This document shows, piece by piece, positions 38,538 to 48,041 of a DNA stretch of 64,000 nt. The notes below the pieces were generated by a model that was given only the letters and a program-made list of their open reading frames with translations, was not told the DNA's origin and did not search any database. The translations under genes were made by a program, and so were the position numbers. The stretch covers positions 248,001-312,000 of the forward strand of contig NZ_SMFT01000001.1 in the NCBI RefSeq assembly GCF_004339025.1, in the 5' to 3' direction. Position 1 is the stretch's first letter. Each line of letters opens with the position of its first letter. The stretch comes from Volucribacter psittacicida (lineage in GTDB: Bacteria > Pseudomonadota > Gammaproteobacteria > Enterobacterales > Pasteurellaceae).

Positions 38538-39467
38538 TTATTCTTCATTTTTACTTGGTTTGACCGCGAGTAAATTACAGCTTAATTTACTAATTACGTG
38601 TTCTGCTGTATTTCCCAAGAACGCTGCGGATAATCCTGTACGTCCGATAGTACCTAATACCACCAGTTCTGCACCGATTTCTTGTGCAACCTGTGGGATA
38701 ACTTCTTCTGGGAAGCCTTCAAGCACATGGGTATGATCTTCATCAATACCAAATTGTTGGCGTAGGGCTTTCATATTAATTAAATGTTGCCCACGAATAC
38801 TCTGATTATATTCCGTTGTATTAAATTCAGGTAAATCAATGGCCATATTAACAGGAGCGGAAGGGTAGGCGCTGACTAAATGGATATTACCACGATCAAA
38901 ACTTTCCGCTAAATCAAGGCTGATATTGACCAATTCTTGATTAAAGGCTTGATGATATTCTTGATCGCCTGCAACATTCACTGCGACCAAAATACGGCGT
39001 TGATGTTTCCAGTCGCCGTCTTTTACCATTAAAATAGGTACAGGGCATTTACGCAATAATTGCCAGTCCATTGGGGTAAATAATAGCGAAGTTAAACTTT
39101 CTTGCTCCTTGGTATATTTCACTACCAGATCATAGTGTTTTTGTTCAATTTGCTCGGCGATAGCTTCCGCTTCGTTACTATTCCATACCACAGAGGCGTT
39201 AAATTCGATCATAGGATCGGCATATTTATGCAAATAAGGTTCGATTAAAGCTAAGCGTTGTTGAATGACTTTTTTGTGCATTTCTTCTCGTTCTTCAGAA
39301 GAAACAAGTGCGGTCATTTCAAAGGAAAAATCATAAACGGCTAGAAAAAGGGTAATTTTAATTGGGCTAGAATAGGCTTGTTCTTTCGCTAATCGTACAG
39401 CACGTGCAAGTGCATATTGTTTTTCACTTTCGGGATTTAATACCACAAGGATATTTTTAAATTTCAT
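38538..39467 (-). CDS. uspE: Universal stress protein UspE
   Basis: This 309-residue protein has two tandem Usp domains (about 1-150 and 155-305). The second has an ATP-site-like glycine pattern (GTIGRTGLSAAFLGNTAEHVI). The start MKFKNILVVLNPE at 39467 is preceded by GGAGG. An upstream in-frame hydrophobic stretch to 39551 is not part of the protein. It follows fnr on the same strand by about 110 bases with a terminator between. The fnr-uspE pairing is conserved in H. influenzae and E. coli. Confidence 0.94.
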   Translation of the reverse strand: MKFKNILVVLNPESEKQYALARAVRLAKEQAYSSPIKITLFLAVYDFSFEMTALVSSEEREEMHKKVIQQRLALIEPYLHKYADPMIEFNASVVWNSNEAEAIAEQIEQKHYDLVVKYTKEQESLTSLLFTPMDWQLLRKCPVPILMVKDGDWKHQRRILVAVNVAGDQEYHQAFNQELVNISLDLAESFDRGNIHLVSAYPSAPVNMAIDLPEFNTTEYNQSIRGQHLINMKALRQQFGIDEDHTHVLEGFPEEVIPQVAQEIGAELVVLGTIGRTGLSAAFLGNTAEHVISKLSCNLLAVKPSKNEE

Positions 39468-39534
39468 AATAACCTCCGTAAAAACGACTGTTAATAGCAT
39501 AGGGGATATTAAGAATAATAACAAGCATAACAAT

Positions 39535-39569
39535 AAAAAATAAAAGCACAATAATGAATATTGTGCTTT
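39535..39569 (-). terminator. Terminator of fnr
   Basis: AAAGCACAAT (39543-39552) and ATTGTGCTTT (39560-39569) form a 10-base-pair stem. The minus strand then reads TATTTTTTATTG. It lies between fnr and uspE. Confidence 0.75.
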
Positions 39570-39576
39570 ATAGAAA

Positions 39577-40350
39577 TTAGCTTACCATTTTTATTTTAGG
39601 CTTAGTGGTTCCAGCTAATTCAATAAGTTCGGGCATATTATTGATCGTAATATATTTTCCTTGTACACTTAGCAATCCTGATTTTTGAAAACGTCCTAAT
39701 AGGCGACTAATGGTTTCAACGGTTAAACCAAGGTAATTACCAATATCCCCACGCGTCATAGTTAAGCGAAATTCACGCGCTGAAAAACCACGAGCTGAGT
39801 AGCGATTAGATAGGTTTAAAATAAAAGCGGCAAGACGCTCTTCAGCATTCATTTTGGAAAGTAATAAAATCATTTCTTGATCACTTTTAATTTCATTACT
39901 CATTAAACGCATAATTTGTTGGCGTAATTTTGGCATTTTACCTGATAAATCATCAAGAATATCAAAAGGGATTTCACAGACCATAGCGGTTTCTAAGGCT
40001 TGGGCAAAACTAGGGTGGCGCATATTAATAATGGCATCAAATCCCACTAAATCACCAGGTAAATGAAAAGAAGTAATTTGTTCTTCGCCGCTTTCACTGA
40101 TTGTGTAGGATTTTATTGTGCCGGAACGAATGGCATATAAGGATTTAAGTTCATCGCCTGCTTTAAAAATAATTTGCGACTTTTGGATAGGTTTTTTGCG
40201 TTCAATGATATTATCAAGTTGATTAAGTTCGTGTTCATTTAATGTGAAAGGGATACAAAGTTGACTGATACTACAATCTTGACAATGAATGGCACAACCT
40301 CCTGATTGAATACGCCGTCCAACTTTTACTTCGTTTGCTAAAATTTTCAT
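39577..40350 (-). CDS. fnr: Fumarate/nitrate reduction regulator FNR
   Basis: This 257-residue CRP/FNR regulator senses oxygen through a [4Fe-4S] cluster. The N-terminal cluster ligands come from C19, C23, C26 and C32 ([16 protein letters not shown]), with the internal ligand in TAMVCEIPF (about 125). The cyclic-nucleotide-binding-like domain is followed by the helix-turn-helix [22 protein letters not shown] near 195-216, including the E..SR contacts to TTGAT. AGGA precedes the ATG at 40350. An FNR box lies about 37 bases upstream, suggesting autoregulation. Confidence 0.97.
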   Translation of the reverse strand: MKILANEVKVGRRIQSGGCAIHCQDCSISQLCIPFTLNEHELNQLDNIIERKKPIQKSQIIFKAGDELKSLYAIRSGTIKSYTISESGEEQITSFHLPGDLVGFDAIINMRHPSFAQALETAMVCEIPFDILDDLSGKMPKLRQQIMRLMSNEIKSDQEMILLLSKMNAEERLAAFILNLSNRYSARGFSAREFRLTMTRGDIGNYLGLTVETISRLLGRFQKSGLLSVQGKYITINNMPELIELAGTTKPKIKMVS

Positions 40351-40386
40351 TTTATCCTCGTCCTTAGGCAAAAAAATCGTGTAAAA

Positions 40387-40400
40387 TTGATCTAACTCAA
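40387..40400. promoter_or_regulatory. FNR box upstream of fnr
   Basis: TTGATctaaCTCAA differs by one base from the FNR consensus TTGAT-N4-ATCAA. It lies 37-50 bases upstream of the fnr start codon, close to where transcription would begin. Binding there would repress, consistent with known negative autoregulation of fnr in E. coli. Confidence 0.7.
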
Positions 40401-40505
40401 TAAATGATATAGTAAAGCGACGCAATTTTCAATAATAACTCGTCTAACTAACTCATTGAAATTGTTACATAAATGTTAATTAATTTAAATAAGGATAATA
40501 GCACT

Positions 40506-40658
40506 GTGGCAGCACAAAAATTAACAAGAACCCGTTTTATTCAATTATTAATCACATTAGCCATTCTCATTGGTTTAGTGTCTTATCAAACTTATCAATA
40601 TTTTCAAAAAACAATACCGCAGCCATCTGCGGTATTGGAACAAAATAAAGAAGAGTAA
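40506..40658 (+). CDS. Small single-helix membrane protein of unknown function
   Basis: From a GTG start with AAGGAT upstream, this encodes 50 residues (MAAQKLTRTRFIQ, then a membrane helix about 12-32, then a short Gln/Pro-rich tail). A longer version from ATG 40473 is possible but has no ribosome-binding site. It is divergent from fnr. A perfect 11-base-pair inverted repeat lies inside the coding sequence near its end. No family is recognised. Confidence 0.6.
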   Translation: MAAQKLTRTRFIQLLITLAILIGLVSYQTYQYFQKTIPQPSAVLEQNKEE

Positions 40659-40667
40659 AGGTTATGA

Positions 40668-40919
40668 TTATTTTTGGATTAAGTATCGGATAACAGGACC
40701 ATTTTGCTCAATACTTAAAAGAGTATAACCATAATTTTTGGCATCAATAGGAATGTTGTTAATCGATTGGGCACAATCACTTAACACCTCTAAGATTTCT
40801 CCTTTTTTTAATTGTGGCATGATTTCCAAAGTCGCTATTGCTGGATATGGGCAAGGCTCTCCAAGCATATCTAAACTGTAATCAGGTTCAATCAATGTGT
40901 TGTCTTTGTCAGTCATCAT
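40668..40919 (-). CDS. yedF: TusA-like sulfur carrier protein YedF
   Basis: This 83-residue SirA/TusA-fold protein has the CPxP motif in LDMLGEPCPYPAIATL. The cysteine can carry persulfide or selenium. It lies 13 bases downstream of yedE on the same strand, the standard yedE-yedF pair. The likely role is handling sulfur or selenium imported by YedE, which is inferred from the pairing. Confidence 0.92.
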   Translation of the reverse strand: MMTDKDNTLIEPDYSLDMLGEPCPYPAIATLEIMPQLKKGEILEVLSDCAQSINNIPIDAKNYGYTLLSIEQNGPVIRYLIQK

Positions 40920-40932
40920 TTTCTCCTTTTAT

Positions 40933-42126
40933 TTATGATGATTTCATTTTGTTAGCAAGGAAACGTTTTTCCCACCAAATTACAAGGATTAAGGCGATGA
41001 TTAATAAAGCATAATTAATAAGCAAGCCGCCAATATTACCAAAGGATTTCAATAAATTGATTTTTTCATAATCAAGTGCAAGTACAGGTGCAAGATCGTC
41101 CCAAAGATAAGCTAATAAGGTTGAACCAAAAATATTACCAATGCCTACCCACCAAAAATGAGTTTGCCCTTCAATAGAACGGTAAATCCAACCTGTTTCA
41201 CAACCGCCTGCTAAAACAATGCCAAAACCAAATAATAAACCACCTAGAATCGCATTAGGTCCAGCCCACATAATTTTAGGTTGCATACCTATTTGAATAT
41301 AGCTAAAAATACCAATACAACTGATTAGCATACCGTAAATAATGGCTTTAGTAAGATAGGCACGTCCTGTGATCCAAAGATCACGAAAAGCAGAAGTAAA
41401 GCAAATTTGTGCACGTTCAATAATTAAGCCAAAGGCTAATCCAAATAACATGGCAAAACCTAATTTGCTAGAAAATTGAAGGACATAAAGAGAGGCTATG
41501 AGGTAAAGAATAAAAATGAACATACCTAGCCAAAAACGGCGCTGACTACGTTTTGGATCGGCTTTTTCTATTTTGGCCGCCCCTTTCTTTAATTGTATCG
41601 GTAAACGAAATAAGGGAAGTAAACTAAATTTAGCTCCAAAATAAGTGCCTATGGCAGTGGCAAGGGTAAAATACCAAGCGTGTACAGAAAATTGAGGAAT
41701 ACCTGTAAAAAAAGAGGCGAGATTACAGCCCATCGCTAATCTTGCTCCAAAGCCTGCTAATGCACCACCAATTAAGGCTTGCATAATGCGAATAGGGTGG
41801 TTTTTTCCACGCCAGCGTACATTATTTGCCCATAAAGCCGCCGCTAAACAGCCCGCAAACATTCCCAAAATCATAACGCCGTCAATACGGGTAAAAATAT
41901 TACCGTCTAAACCAATGATTTTGTAATATCCCCAATCGGTTACATTTACGCCAAAGGTTTGTAAAATATGCCCACCCCAACGGGTAAATTCGCCTGTTAC
42001 TGCCCAATAAGTACCTGTTAAACCAAAATAATAGGTAGAAAGTAAACCTGCGGCGACAACTGCAATAATGGGATTCCAAAACTTAATCAGATAATTTTGT
42101 TTAAAATTAAGCCAAATTTCTTGCAT
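40933..42126 (-). CDS. yedE: YedE-type sulfur/selenium membrane transporter (YeeE/YedE family)
   Basis: This 397-residue membrane protein has about ten helices and two repeated YeeE/YedE signatures. Each has a conserved cysteine: GFGARLAMGCNLASFF near residue 120 and FGIVLAGGCETGWIYRSIEGQ near residue 310. Paired cysteines of this kind move thiosulfate in related YeeE, and YedE is proposed to handle selenium compounds. The ATG at 42126 follows GAGGAAA and is preferred to the upstream in-frame start. yedF follows. Confidence 0.9.
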   Translation of the reverse strand: MQEIWLNFKQNYLIKFWNPIIAVVAAGLLSTYYFGLTGTYWAVTGEFTRWGGHILQTFGVNVTDWGYYKIIGLDGNIFTRIDGVMILGMFAGCLAAALWANNVRWRGKNHPIRIMQALIGGALAGFGARLAMGCNLASFFTGIPQFSVHAWYFTLATAIGTYFGAKFSLLPLFRLPIQLKKGAAKIEKADPKRSQRRFWLGMFIFILYLIASLYVLQFSSKLGFAMLFGLAFGLIIERAQICFTSAFRDLWITGRAYLTKAIIYGMLISCIGIFSYIQIGMQPKIMWAGPNAILGGLLFGFGIVLAGGCETGWIYRSIEGQTHFWWVGIGNIFGSTLLAYLWDDLAPVLALDYEKINLLKSFGNIGGLLINYALLIIALILVIWWEKRFLANKMKSS

Positions 42127-42297
42127 AAAATTTCCTCTAAACAAGGTTAAATAATGATTAAAACTCGCAAGAAAGGCGAAAATACCTTAGGGTAAGCAGA
42201 TTGGGTGGGATAATACTCATCTCATTGCTATACACAAACTTGCGATATATAAATGGATTGAGTGCATATAGTAGCGAAAAATTAAGCAAAATTAAAG

Positions 42298-42403
42298 TAT
42301 AGTCATTCCACTTTAAACTAATACGGCGTTGGTACGCCTTGCCGTACTATTTGTACTGTCTTCGGCGTACCGCCTTGTCTTATTTTAAATTGAAATGACT
42401 ATA
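42298..42403. repeat. Full-length palindromic repeat one base from the moeB stop codon
   Basis: This 106-base copy has ends TATAGTCATTCCACTTTAAA and TTTAAATTGAAATGACTATA. The interior is present in the opposite orientation to the 17312 copy (GGCGTTGGTACGCC then CTGTCTTCGGCGTACCGCC). It ends one base before the complement of the moeB TAA and so forms the 3' untranslated region of moeAB. Confidence 0.9.
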
Positions 42404-42404
42404 A

Positions 42405-43133
42405 TTATCTCTGAACAGGAATAACAATTTCTTTAAATTGCATTCTCATACCATCAATTAATAATAAACGTCCAACTAAATTTTTGCCAATATTTAACCG
42501 TACTTTAATGGCTTCAAGCGCTTGAATTGTGCCGACAATACCTACTATAGGCGCGAGTACGCCATTCTCTACGCAACTTAATGGGCTTTCGCCAAATAAA
42601 CGGCTAAGATCTTGGTAAGTGGGTGTATGAGGTTGATAAGTGAAAACGGACACTTGTCCTTCCATGCGAATAGCGGCACCAGAGATTAATGGGGTTTTGT
42701 GCTGTTGGCAACAGCGATCCAATAATCGGCGACTATCAAGGTTGTCGGTACAATCTAATACCACATCAACTTGGCAAATTAATGCGAGTAACTCTTGCTC
42801 ATTGAGATGGCGGTTAATGGTATGTACATTTAAATGGGGATTTAATGCCATAAGGCTTTGTTTTGCGGAATCAACTTTTGCCATATTGATTCGGCTATCA
42901 TTATGTAACACTTGACGCTGTAAATTAGACAAAGACACTTTATCAAAATCAAGTAAGATAAGTGTACCCACCCCAGCGGTAGCTAAATATTGGCTAGCGG
43001 CACAACCTAATCCCCCTAATCCAACAATTAACATTTGACTTGTTTTTAGCTGTTCTTGCCCAGCAAAATCAATGGCGGGCAAAATAATTTGCCGATTATA
43101 GCGTAATTCTTCTTGCTCAGATAAAATGCTCAT
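42405..43133 (-). CDS. moeB: Molybdopterin-synthase adenylyltransferase MoeB
   Basis: This 242-residue E1-like enzyme adenylates the C-terminus of MoaD using ATP. The glycine motif GLGGLG is at 38-43, with the nucleotide-binding D and R residues in LLDFDKVSLSNLQRQ and the adenylation aspartate in LDCTDN. The two zinc-binding Cys-x-x-Cys pairs of E. coli MoeB are missing: the first reads TYQD and the C-terminus stops at IPVQR. The same loss is seen in H. influenzae MoeB, so it seems to be a lineage trait. It starts 4 bases after moeA. Confidence 0.93.
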   Translation of the reverse strand: MSILSEQEELRYNRQIILPAIDFAGQEQLKTSQMLIVGLGGLGCAASQYLATAGVGTLILLDFDKVSLSNLQRQVLHNDSRINMAKVDSAKQSLMALNPHLNVHTINRHLNEQELLALICQVDVVLDCTDNLDSRRLLDRCCQQHKTPLISGAAIRMEGQVSVFTYQPHTPTYQDLSRLFGESPLSCVENGVLAPIVGIVGTIQALEAIKVRLNIGKNLVGRLLLIDGMRMQFKEIVIPVQR

Positions 43134-43137
43134 TATG

Positions 43138-44367
43138 CTAACCTAATAATTCATCAAAAGGTTCAATCGTCACTTGTTCTCCCGCATTCACATTGCCTCG
43201 TTCTTGCTCTAACACAATAAAGCAGTTACTGGCAATAAAGGCACTAAAAATATGCGAACCTTGAAAGCCAACAGGTTTTACTTGTAAATGACCTTGTTCA
43301 TCAAGCCAATAAAAACCTCGCTGAAAATCTAATCGTCCTGCACTTTTTTTCAAAGGGGTAGCCGCATTGGCAATAAGTTTAGGGCGTGCTTGCCATTGGG
43401 TATGCCCCGTTAATTTGGCAATAATGGGTTGAACTAATTGATAAAAGGTTACTAAAGCGGAAACAGGATTTCCGGGTAATCCGCAAAACCAAGCCTGTGG
43501 TAATTGCCCAAAAGCAAAAGGTTTTCCTGGTTTTATAGCGAGTTTCCAGAAGTTGATTTTTCCGATCTTCTCTAAAACCTCTTTGGTAAAATCCGCTTCG
43601 CCAACGGAGACGCCGCCGCTTGTAATAACTAAATCCGCTTGTTGTTGTGCCTGTATAAAGGCTTGTTCAAATAGGGTAGGGTCATCGGGCAAAATACCAC
43701 AATCGATGATTTCACATCCCATTTTATTTAACATTAATTTGATACAAAAACGGTTAGTATCATAAATTTGTCCTGTTTGCAGGGGCTGTCCAACAGGCAC
43801 TAATTCATCGCCCGTAGATAAAATCGCGACTTTTAAACGGCGATACACCTTAACATGGCTAATGCCTAAGGAGGCGAGTAAAGGTAATGAAAGGGCGGTC
43901 AGTTTTTCGCCTTTTTTTAAAGCAATTTGCCCTTGTTGTAAATCTTCACCACAACGACGGAGATTTTCATTTAAGCGAGGAATTTGTTTAAAACGAATGC
44001 TGCCATCAGGATTTTGCTCGGTATCCTCTTGCATCACAACCGCATCGGTGCATGGAGGAAGCATTGCGCCGGTCATAATACGAATGGTACTATGTGCTTG
44101 CCATTCTCCTTGAAAAGGATTACCCGCAAAGGATTTTCCAGCAAGAGGTAAACAATCGGTATCACTTAAATCCGCTAAACGTACCGCATAACCATCCATT
44201 GCTGAATTATCAAAGGCAGGGACATTTATAGGCGAAAGAATATCTTCAGCACAAATGCGATTTTGTGCTTGAGTAATATTGATACACTCTGTGGCAAGGG
44301 TATCTACATTAGGCAGTTGTTGTTCAATGAAGTGTAGCGCTTGTGATAATGACAGTAATGTATTCAT
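43138..44367 (-). CDS. moeA: Molybdopterin molybdenumtransferase MoeA
   Basis: This 409-residue enzyme inserts molybdate into adenylylated molybdopterin. Family segments VPAFDNSAMDGYAVR, RIMTGAMLPPCTDAVV, VAILSTGDELV, VITSGGVSVGEADF and FCGLPGNPVSALVTF appear in the expected order across the four domains. The start at 44367 gives MNTLLSLSQAL, and a short in-frame extension to 44385 is less likely. It is cotranscribed with moeB and divergent from folE, as in H. influenzae. Confidence 0.95.
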   Translation of the reverse strand: MNTLLSLSQALHFIEQQLPNVDTLATECINITQAQNRICAEDILSPINVPAFDNSAMDGYAVRLADLSDTDCLPLAGKSFAGNPFQGEWQAHSTIRIMTGAMLPPCTDAVVMQEDTEQNPDGSIRFKQIPRLNENLRRCGEDLQQGQIALKKGEKLTALSLPLLASLGISHVKVYRRLKVAILSTGDELVPVGQPLQTGQIYDTNRFCIKLMLNKMGCEIIDCGILPDDPTLFEQAFIQAQQQADLVITSGGVSVGEADFTKEVLEKIGKINFWKLAIKPGKPFAFGQLPQAWFCGLPGNPVSALVTFYQLVQPIIAKLTGHTQWQARPKLIANAATPLKKSAGRLDFQRGFYWLDEQGHLQVKPVGFQGSHIFSAFIASNCFIVLEQERGNVNAGEQVTIEPFDELLG

Positions 44368-44570
44368 AATAGCAATAATCCACATAATTGATTTAAATTG
44401 GGGAAATTATAGCATAGTATAGTTTGCTTTTGATTTAGCTATTTTTTGTTATTTTGGGCGATAATCTATTAGATTATTAAACATTTTCATCTTAATTTAT
44501 TAACATTCTCATTTTATTATTTCGCTTTACTTTGCTAGAATAAGTGACTTAGATTTTTTAGGAGCAAAAT

Positions 44571-45227
44571 ATGGCACAGATTTCACCAGAAGCATTAAAA
44601 GTTAGACAGGCTTTACTTGATAAGGGGATAGAAACCCCAATGATTGACTTAACCAAAGACAAGGATCAGCGTCGTGGTGAAATTGAACATCACATGCGTG
44701 AAGTGATGCATCTCATAGGCTTAGATTTAACGGATGACAGCTTAGAAGAAACTCCTAAGCGTATCGCTAAAATGTTTATTGATGAAATTTTTAGCGGTTT
44801 AGATTATACCAACTTTCCTAAAATTACCAATATCCAAAATCGTATGCAAGTGAGCGAAATGGTGTTGGTTAATGATGTCACCTTGACAAGCACCTGTGAA
44901 CATCATTTTGTTACTATTGATGGGCTAGTTTCTGTGGCATATTATCCTAAAAATTGGGTTATTGGTTTATCCAAAATTAATCGCATTATTAGTTTCTTTG
45001 CTCAACGTCCACAAGTGCAAGAACGTTTTACTGAACAGGTTTTATTGGCGTTTCAAACCATTTTAGAAACAGAAGACGTTGCCGTTTATGTAAAAGCCAC
45101 TCATTTTTGTGTGAAATGCCGTGGTATTAAAGACAGCAATAGTTACACCGTAACATCTGCATTTGGTGGGGTATTTTTAAATGACCGAGAAACAAGAAAA
45201 GAATTTTTAACGGCAATTAATCGTTAA
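44571..45227 (+). CDS. folE: GTP cyclohydrolase I
   Basis: This 218-residue enzyme converts GTP to dihydroneopterin triphosphate, the first step of folate synthesis. The zinc ligands are visible in [13 protein letters not shown] and [15 protein letters not shown]. The catalytic histidine is in ATHFC. GGAGC precedes the ATG. It has a separate promoter region of about 200 bases shared divergently with moeA. Confidence 0.96.
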   Translation: MAQISPEALKVRQALLDKGIETPMIDLTKDKDQRRGEIEHHMREVMHLIGLDLTDDSLEETPKRIAKMFIDEIFSGLDYTNFPKITNIQNRMQVSEMVLVNDVTLTSTCEHHFVTIDGLVSVAYYPKNWVIGLSKINRIISFFAQRPQVQERFTEQVLLAFQTILETEDVAVYVKATHFCVKCRGIKDSNSYTVTSAFGGVFLNDRETRKEFLTAINR

Positions 45228-45258
45228 GAATTGAGAGTAAGTGATTCAGGGAGAAATT

Positions 45259-45342
45259 TATCGTCGTTTCAATTCCGAAGACAGTGCGAGAGTACGGCGA
45301 GGCAAGCCAACGCCGTACTCTTTATAAAGTGGAACTATTATA
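45259..45342. repeat. Palindromic repeat copy whose end contains the ydjA stop codon
   Basis: This 84-base, internally shortened copy starts TATCGTCGTTTCAATT and ends TATAAAGTGGAACTATTATA. It keeps CCGAAGACAGTGCGAGAGTACGGCGAGGC. The minus-strand TAA stop of ydjA (45340-45338) lies inside its right end. Confidence 0.85.
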
Positions 45343-45892
45343 AATAGCTAATAAATTCTTTAACATCAAGGGCTTTTATTTCTCGTTCGCTTTTCTCTTG
45401 CTCCGTTCCCACTAACATTAATGCCACTATTTTATCTTGTTCTTGACAACCAAAGGCCTGACGTAATGCCTCCGCATCAATCCAAGGCCCTGTTACCCAA
45501 ACATTCGCAAAGCCTTGTGCATTTGCTGCAAGTTGTAAAGCATAAGTGGCGCAACCCGCCGTCAACATTTGCTCCCAACCCGGTACTTTCTTAACGGTAT
45601 GATCAATTTTTGCCACGACAGCAATAATCATTGGGGCTTTATCCGCAAAAGATTCGGCTTTTTTTATGCGTTCTTCGCCAAGCTCTAATTCCACAACCGC
45701 CTGTTTTAACAAGTTAACCAATTTAGCTAAGCCCTCTTTTTCAATAACAACAAAACGATAAGGACGTAATTTGCCATGATCAGGAACGTGTAAAGCAGCT
45801 TGAAACATATTTTCCAGCTGTTCGGCATTGGGTGCAGGTGCTATTAATTTTTTTTCAGAACGTCGTGTGGTTAATAATGTTAATAAATCCAT
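45338..45892 (-). CDS. ydjA: Nitroreductase family protein YdjA
   Basis: This 184-residue FMN-dependent nitroreductase has the short YdjA form, with RRSEKKL flavin phosphate-binding residues near the N-terminus and VPDHGKLRPYRFVVI near residue 37. NVWVTGPWIDAEAL lies near 133. YdjA-type enzymes have a shallow open active site and an unknown natural substrate. GAGGATATTT precedes the ATG at 45892. It is divergent from sppA as in E. coli. Confidence 0.92.
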   Translation of the reverse strand: MDLLTLLTTRRSEKKLIAPAPNAEQLENMFQAALHVPDHGKLRPYRFVVIEKEGLAKLVNLLKQAVVELELGEERIKKAESFADKAPMIIAVVAKIDHTVKKVPGWEQMLTAGCATYALQLAANAQGFANVWVTGPWIDAEALRQAFGCQEQDKIVALMLVGTEQEKSEREIKALDVKEFISYL

Positions 45893-46103
45893 AAATATCC
45901 TCATAAATGATGTTCATTGTGAAAGAGATTATATAATATTCAACGCTGAATATCTTGTATTATCTTTTATGTTAGAAAAGTGCGGTCTATTTTTCATTTA
46001 TTTTTTCATAGGTTTCCCATAAGATTTCTTCCGCAATATTTAGGTTTTATGATAAAGTGGCAAACCTTTACATTAGCATACTCATTTGACAAAAGGACAT
46101 TCT

Positions 46104-47972
46104 ATGAAATTTATCCTTTCGATCATCAAATTCTGTTGGAAAACCTTAAATCTTATTCGCGATTGTGTGATGAATTTAATTTTTCTACTTTTTGTGGTGG
46201 TCTTTTTTAGCGTTATTGGCATTCTTAGCCAATTTAACAAAGATCCTGAGCCTTTAATTGGTGAACAAGGGGCATTGGTCTTAAATATTGAAGGTTATTT
46301 AGCGGATAACCGAGAGCAAGATAGTTGGCAAAATTTACTTAAAGCCGCCAATAATCAAGCTGTTCCACGTCAATATTCTATTTTTGATTTGTCTTATGCC
46401 ATTCAACAGGCGTCTCAAGATGAAAGAATTAAAGGGTTAGTGCTAGATTTAAGTTATTTTGAGGGCGGAGATTTGCCTGCTATTAACTATCTTGGCGAAA
46501 CAATTAAGGCGTTCAAACAACAAAATAAGCCAGTCATTGCCGTAGCGGATTATTATGGGCAGTCGCAATATTTGCTCGCCAGCTATGCGGATAAAATTTA
46601 TATGAATAAGGCTGGGCAAGTGGATATTCATGGCTTTGCTATGCAAAATCTCTATTTCAAGTCCTTATTGGATAAATTGGAGGTTACGCCTCATGTTTTT
46701 CGGGTAGGTACTTATAAATCTGCGGTAGAGCCTTTTTTACGGGATAATATGTCTGAAGAAGCCAGAAAAAATACGACCCAATGGCTAACACAAATGTGGC
46801 AAAGTTATCAACATAAGGTCGCCGAAAATCGCCATATTGACATAAAAGAAGTTTTACCTGAACCAAAACGTTTTATTGCGGAATTAACGGCATTAAAAGG
46901 CGACTTAACCGCCTATAGTGTAAAACGTCAATTAATTTCTCAATTAGTTACCCCATTTGAGTTTCAGCAAGAAATGGTTAAGTTATTTGGTTATGGGGCG
47001 AATGAAAGTTATCAGCACATTGATTATGATCGTTATTTACAGAGCTTACCTGATCCCTTTGTTGCTAATAGTGAGCAAAAAATCGCAGTGGTTAATGTAG
47101 AGGGAGCCATTATTGATGGCGAAAGTGATGAGAGTTCAGTCGGGGGCGATACGATTGCGAGATTATTGCGTCAAGCTCGTGAGGATAGCGATATTAAAGC
47201 GGTCATTTTGCGAGTAAATAGCCCGGGCGGAAGTGCTTTCGCCTCAGAAATTATTCGCCAAGGCGTTGATGATTTACAAAATGCAGGAAAGCCAGTGGTG
47301 GTATCTATGGGGGCAATGGCAGCATCGGGAGGATATTGGATCGCCAGTACCTCAGATTATATTATCGCTGATCCAAATACGCTAACAGGCTCGATTGGGA
47401 TTTTTGCAATGTTCCCTACCTTTGAAAATAGTATTAAAAAAATAGGAGTTTATGGCGATGAAGTTGCCGTTTCGCCGCTTAGCCAAGGTAGTTTAATTAC
47501 GCCACTTTCTGATGAAGTCAAAGACGTTATCCAATTAAATATTGAAAATGGCTATGATAAATTTTTATCCCTTGTCAGCCAAGGGCGGGGCTTAAGCAAA
47601 GAAGAAGTGGATAAGCTGGCACAGGGGCAAGTTTGGCTTGGCACAGATGCTTATCGTTATAAATTGGTTGATGAATTAGGTACATTTTATCAAGCAATAT
47701 TAAAAGCGGTAGAGTTAGTGAGAGAAAAACACCCCAATGAAGAACAAGAAGCCTTGAGCTTAGAATGGTTAGTGGAAGAACAAGGATTATTCGATAAATT
47801 ATTCAAAGATGTTGATCGTCATATAAAAACCCATATTGGACAGGCTATTTTTGAGTTTGTAGGTATCAAACCTTCCTATATTCAACCGATAAAGTCGCCA
47901 TTAGGACTAAGCCAATTTAATGATCCTAAAGGACAATATTTATATTGCTTAAATTGTAATGTTAGTCAATAA
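46104..47972 (+). CDS. sppA: Signal peptide peptidase SppA (protease IV)
   Basis: This 622-residue inner-membrane serine protease of the 67 kDa type has an N-terminal membrane anchor (about 20-42) and two tandem S49 domains. The general-base lysine is in GTYKSAVEPFLRDNMSEEAR of the first domain, and the nucleophile serine in MAASGGYWIAST of the second. VNSPGGSAFASEIIRQG lies nearby. It degrades cleaved signal peptides in the membrane. The ATG at 46104 follows AAGGAC. The six-residue upstream extension is not needed. Confidence 0.95.
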   Translation: MKFILSIIKFCWKTLNLIRDCVMNLIFLLFVVVFFSVIGILSQFNKDPEPLIGEQGALVLNIEGYLADNREQDSWQNLLKAANNQAVPRQYSIFDLSYAIQQASQDERIKGLVLDLSYFEGGDLPAINYLGETIKAFKQQNKPVIAVADYYGQSQYLLASYADKIYMNKAGQVDIHGFAMQNLYFKSLLDKLEVTPHVFRVGTYKSAVEPFLRDNMSEEARKNTTQWLTQMWQSYQHKVAENRHIDIKEVLPEPKRFIAELTALKGDLTAYSVKRQLISQLVTPFEFQQEMVKLFGYGANESYQHIDYDRYLQSLPDPFVANSEQKIAVVNVEGAIIDGESDESSVGGDTIARLLRQAREDSDIKAVILRVNSPGGSAFASEIIRQGVDDLQNAGKPVVVSMGAMAASGGYWIASTSDYIIADPNTLTGSIGIFAMFPTFENSIKKIGVYGDEVAVSPLSQGSLITPLSDEVKDVIQLNIENGYDKFLSLVSQGRGLSKEEVDKLAQGQVWLGTDAYRYKLVDELGTFYQAILKAVELVREKHPNEEQEALSLEWLVEEQGLFDKLFKDVDRHIKTHIGQAIFEFVGIKPSYIQPIKSPLGLSQFNDPKGQYLYCLNCNVSQ

Positions 47973-47989
47973 GGGGCTATTTAGTGTGA

Positions 47990-48027
47990 TTTTTCCTCCT
48001 GAGAATATCTAAGTTTAACTTAGGAGG
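47990..48027. terminator. Hairpin between convergent sppA and minC
   Basis: TTTCCTCCT and AGGAGGAAA can pair, with a second small inverted repeat (CTAAGTTTAACTTAG) inside. It lies between two converging stop codons. The left flank GATTTTTCC gives a T-run on only one side, so terminator strength is uncertain. Confidence 0.5.
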
Positions 48028-48041
48028 AAATTCATAGATAT

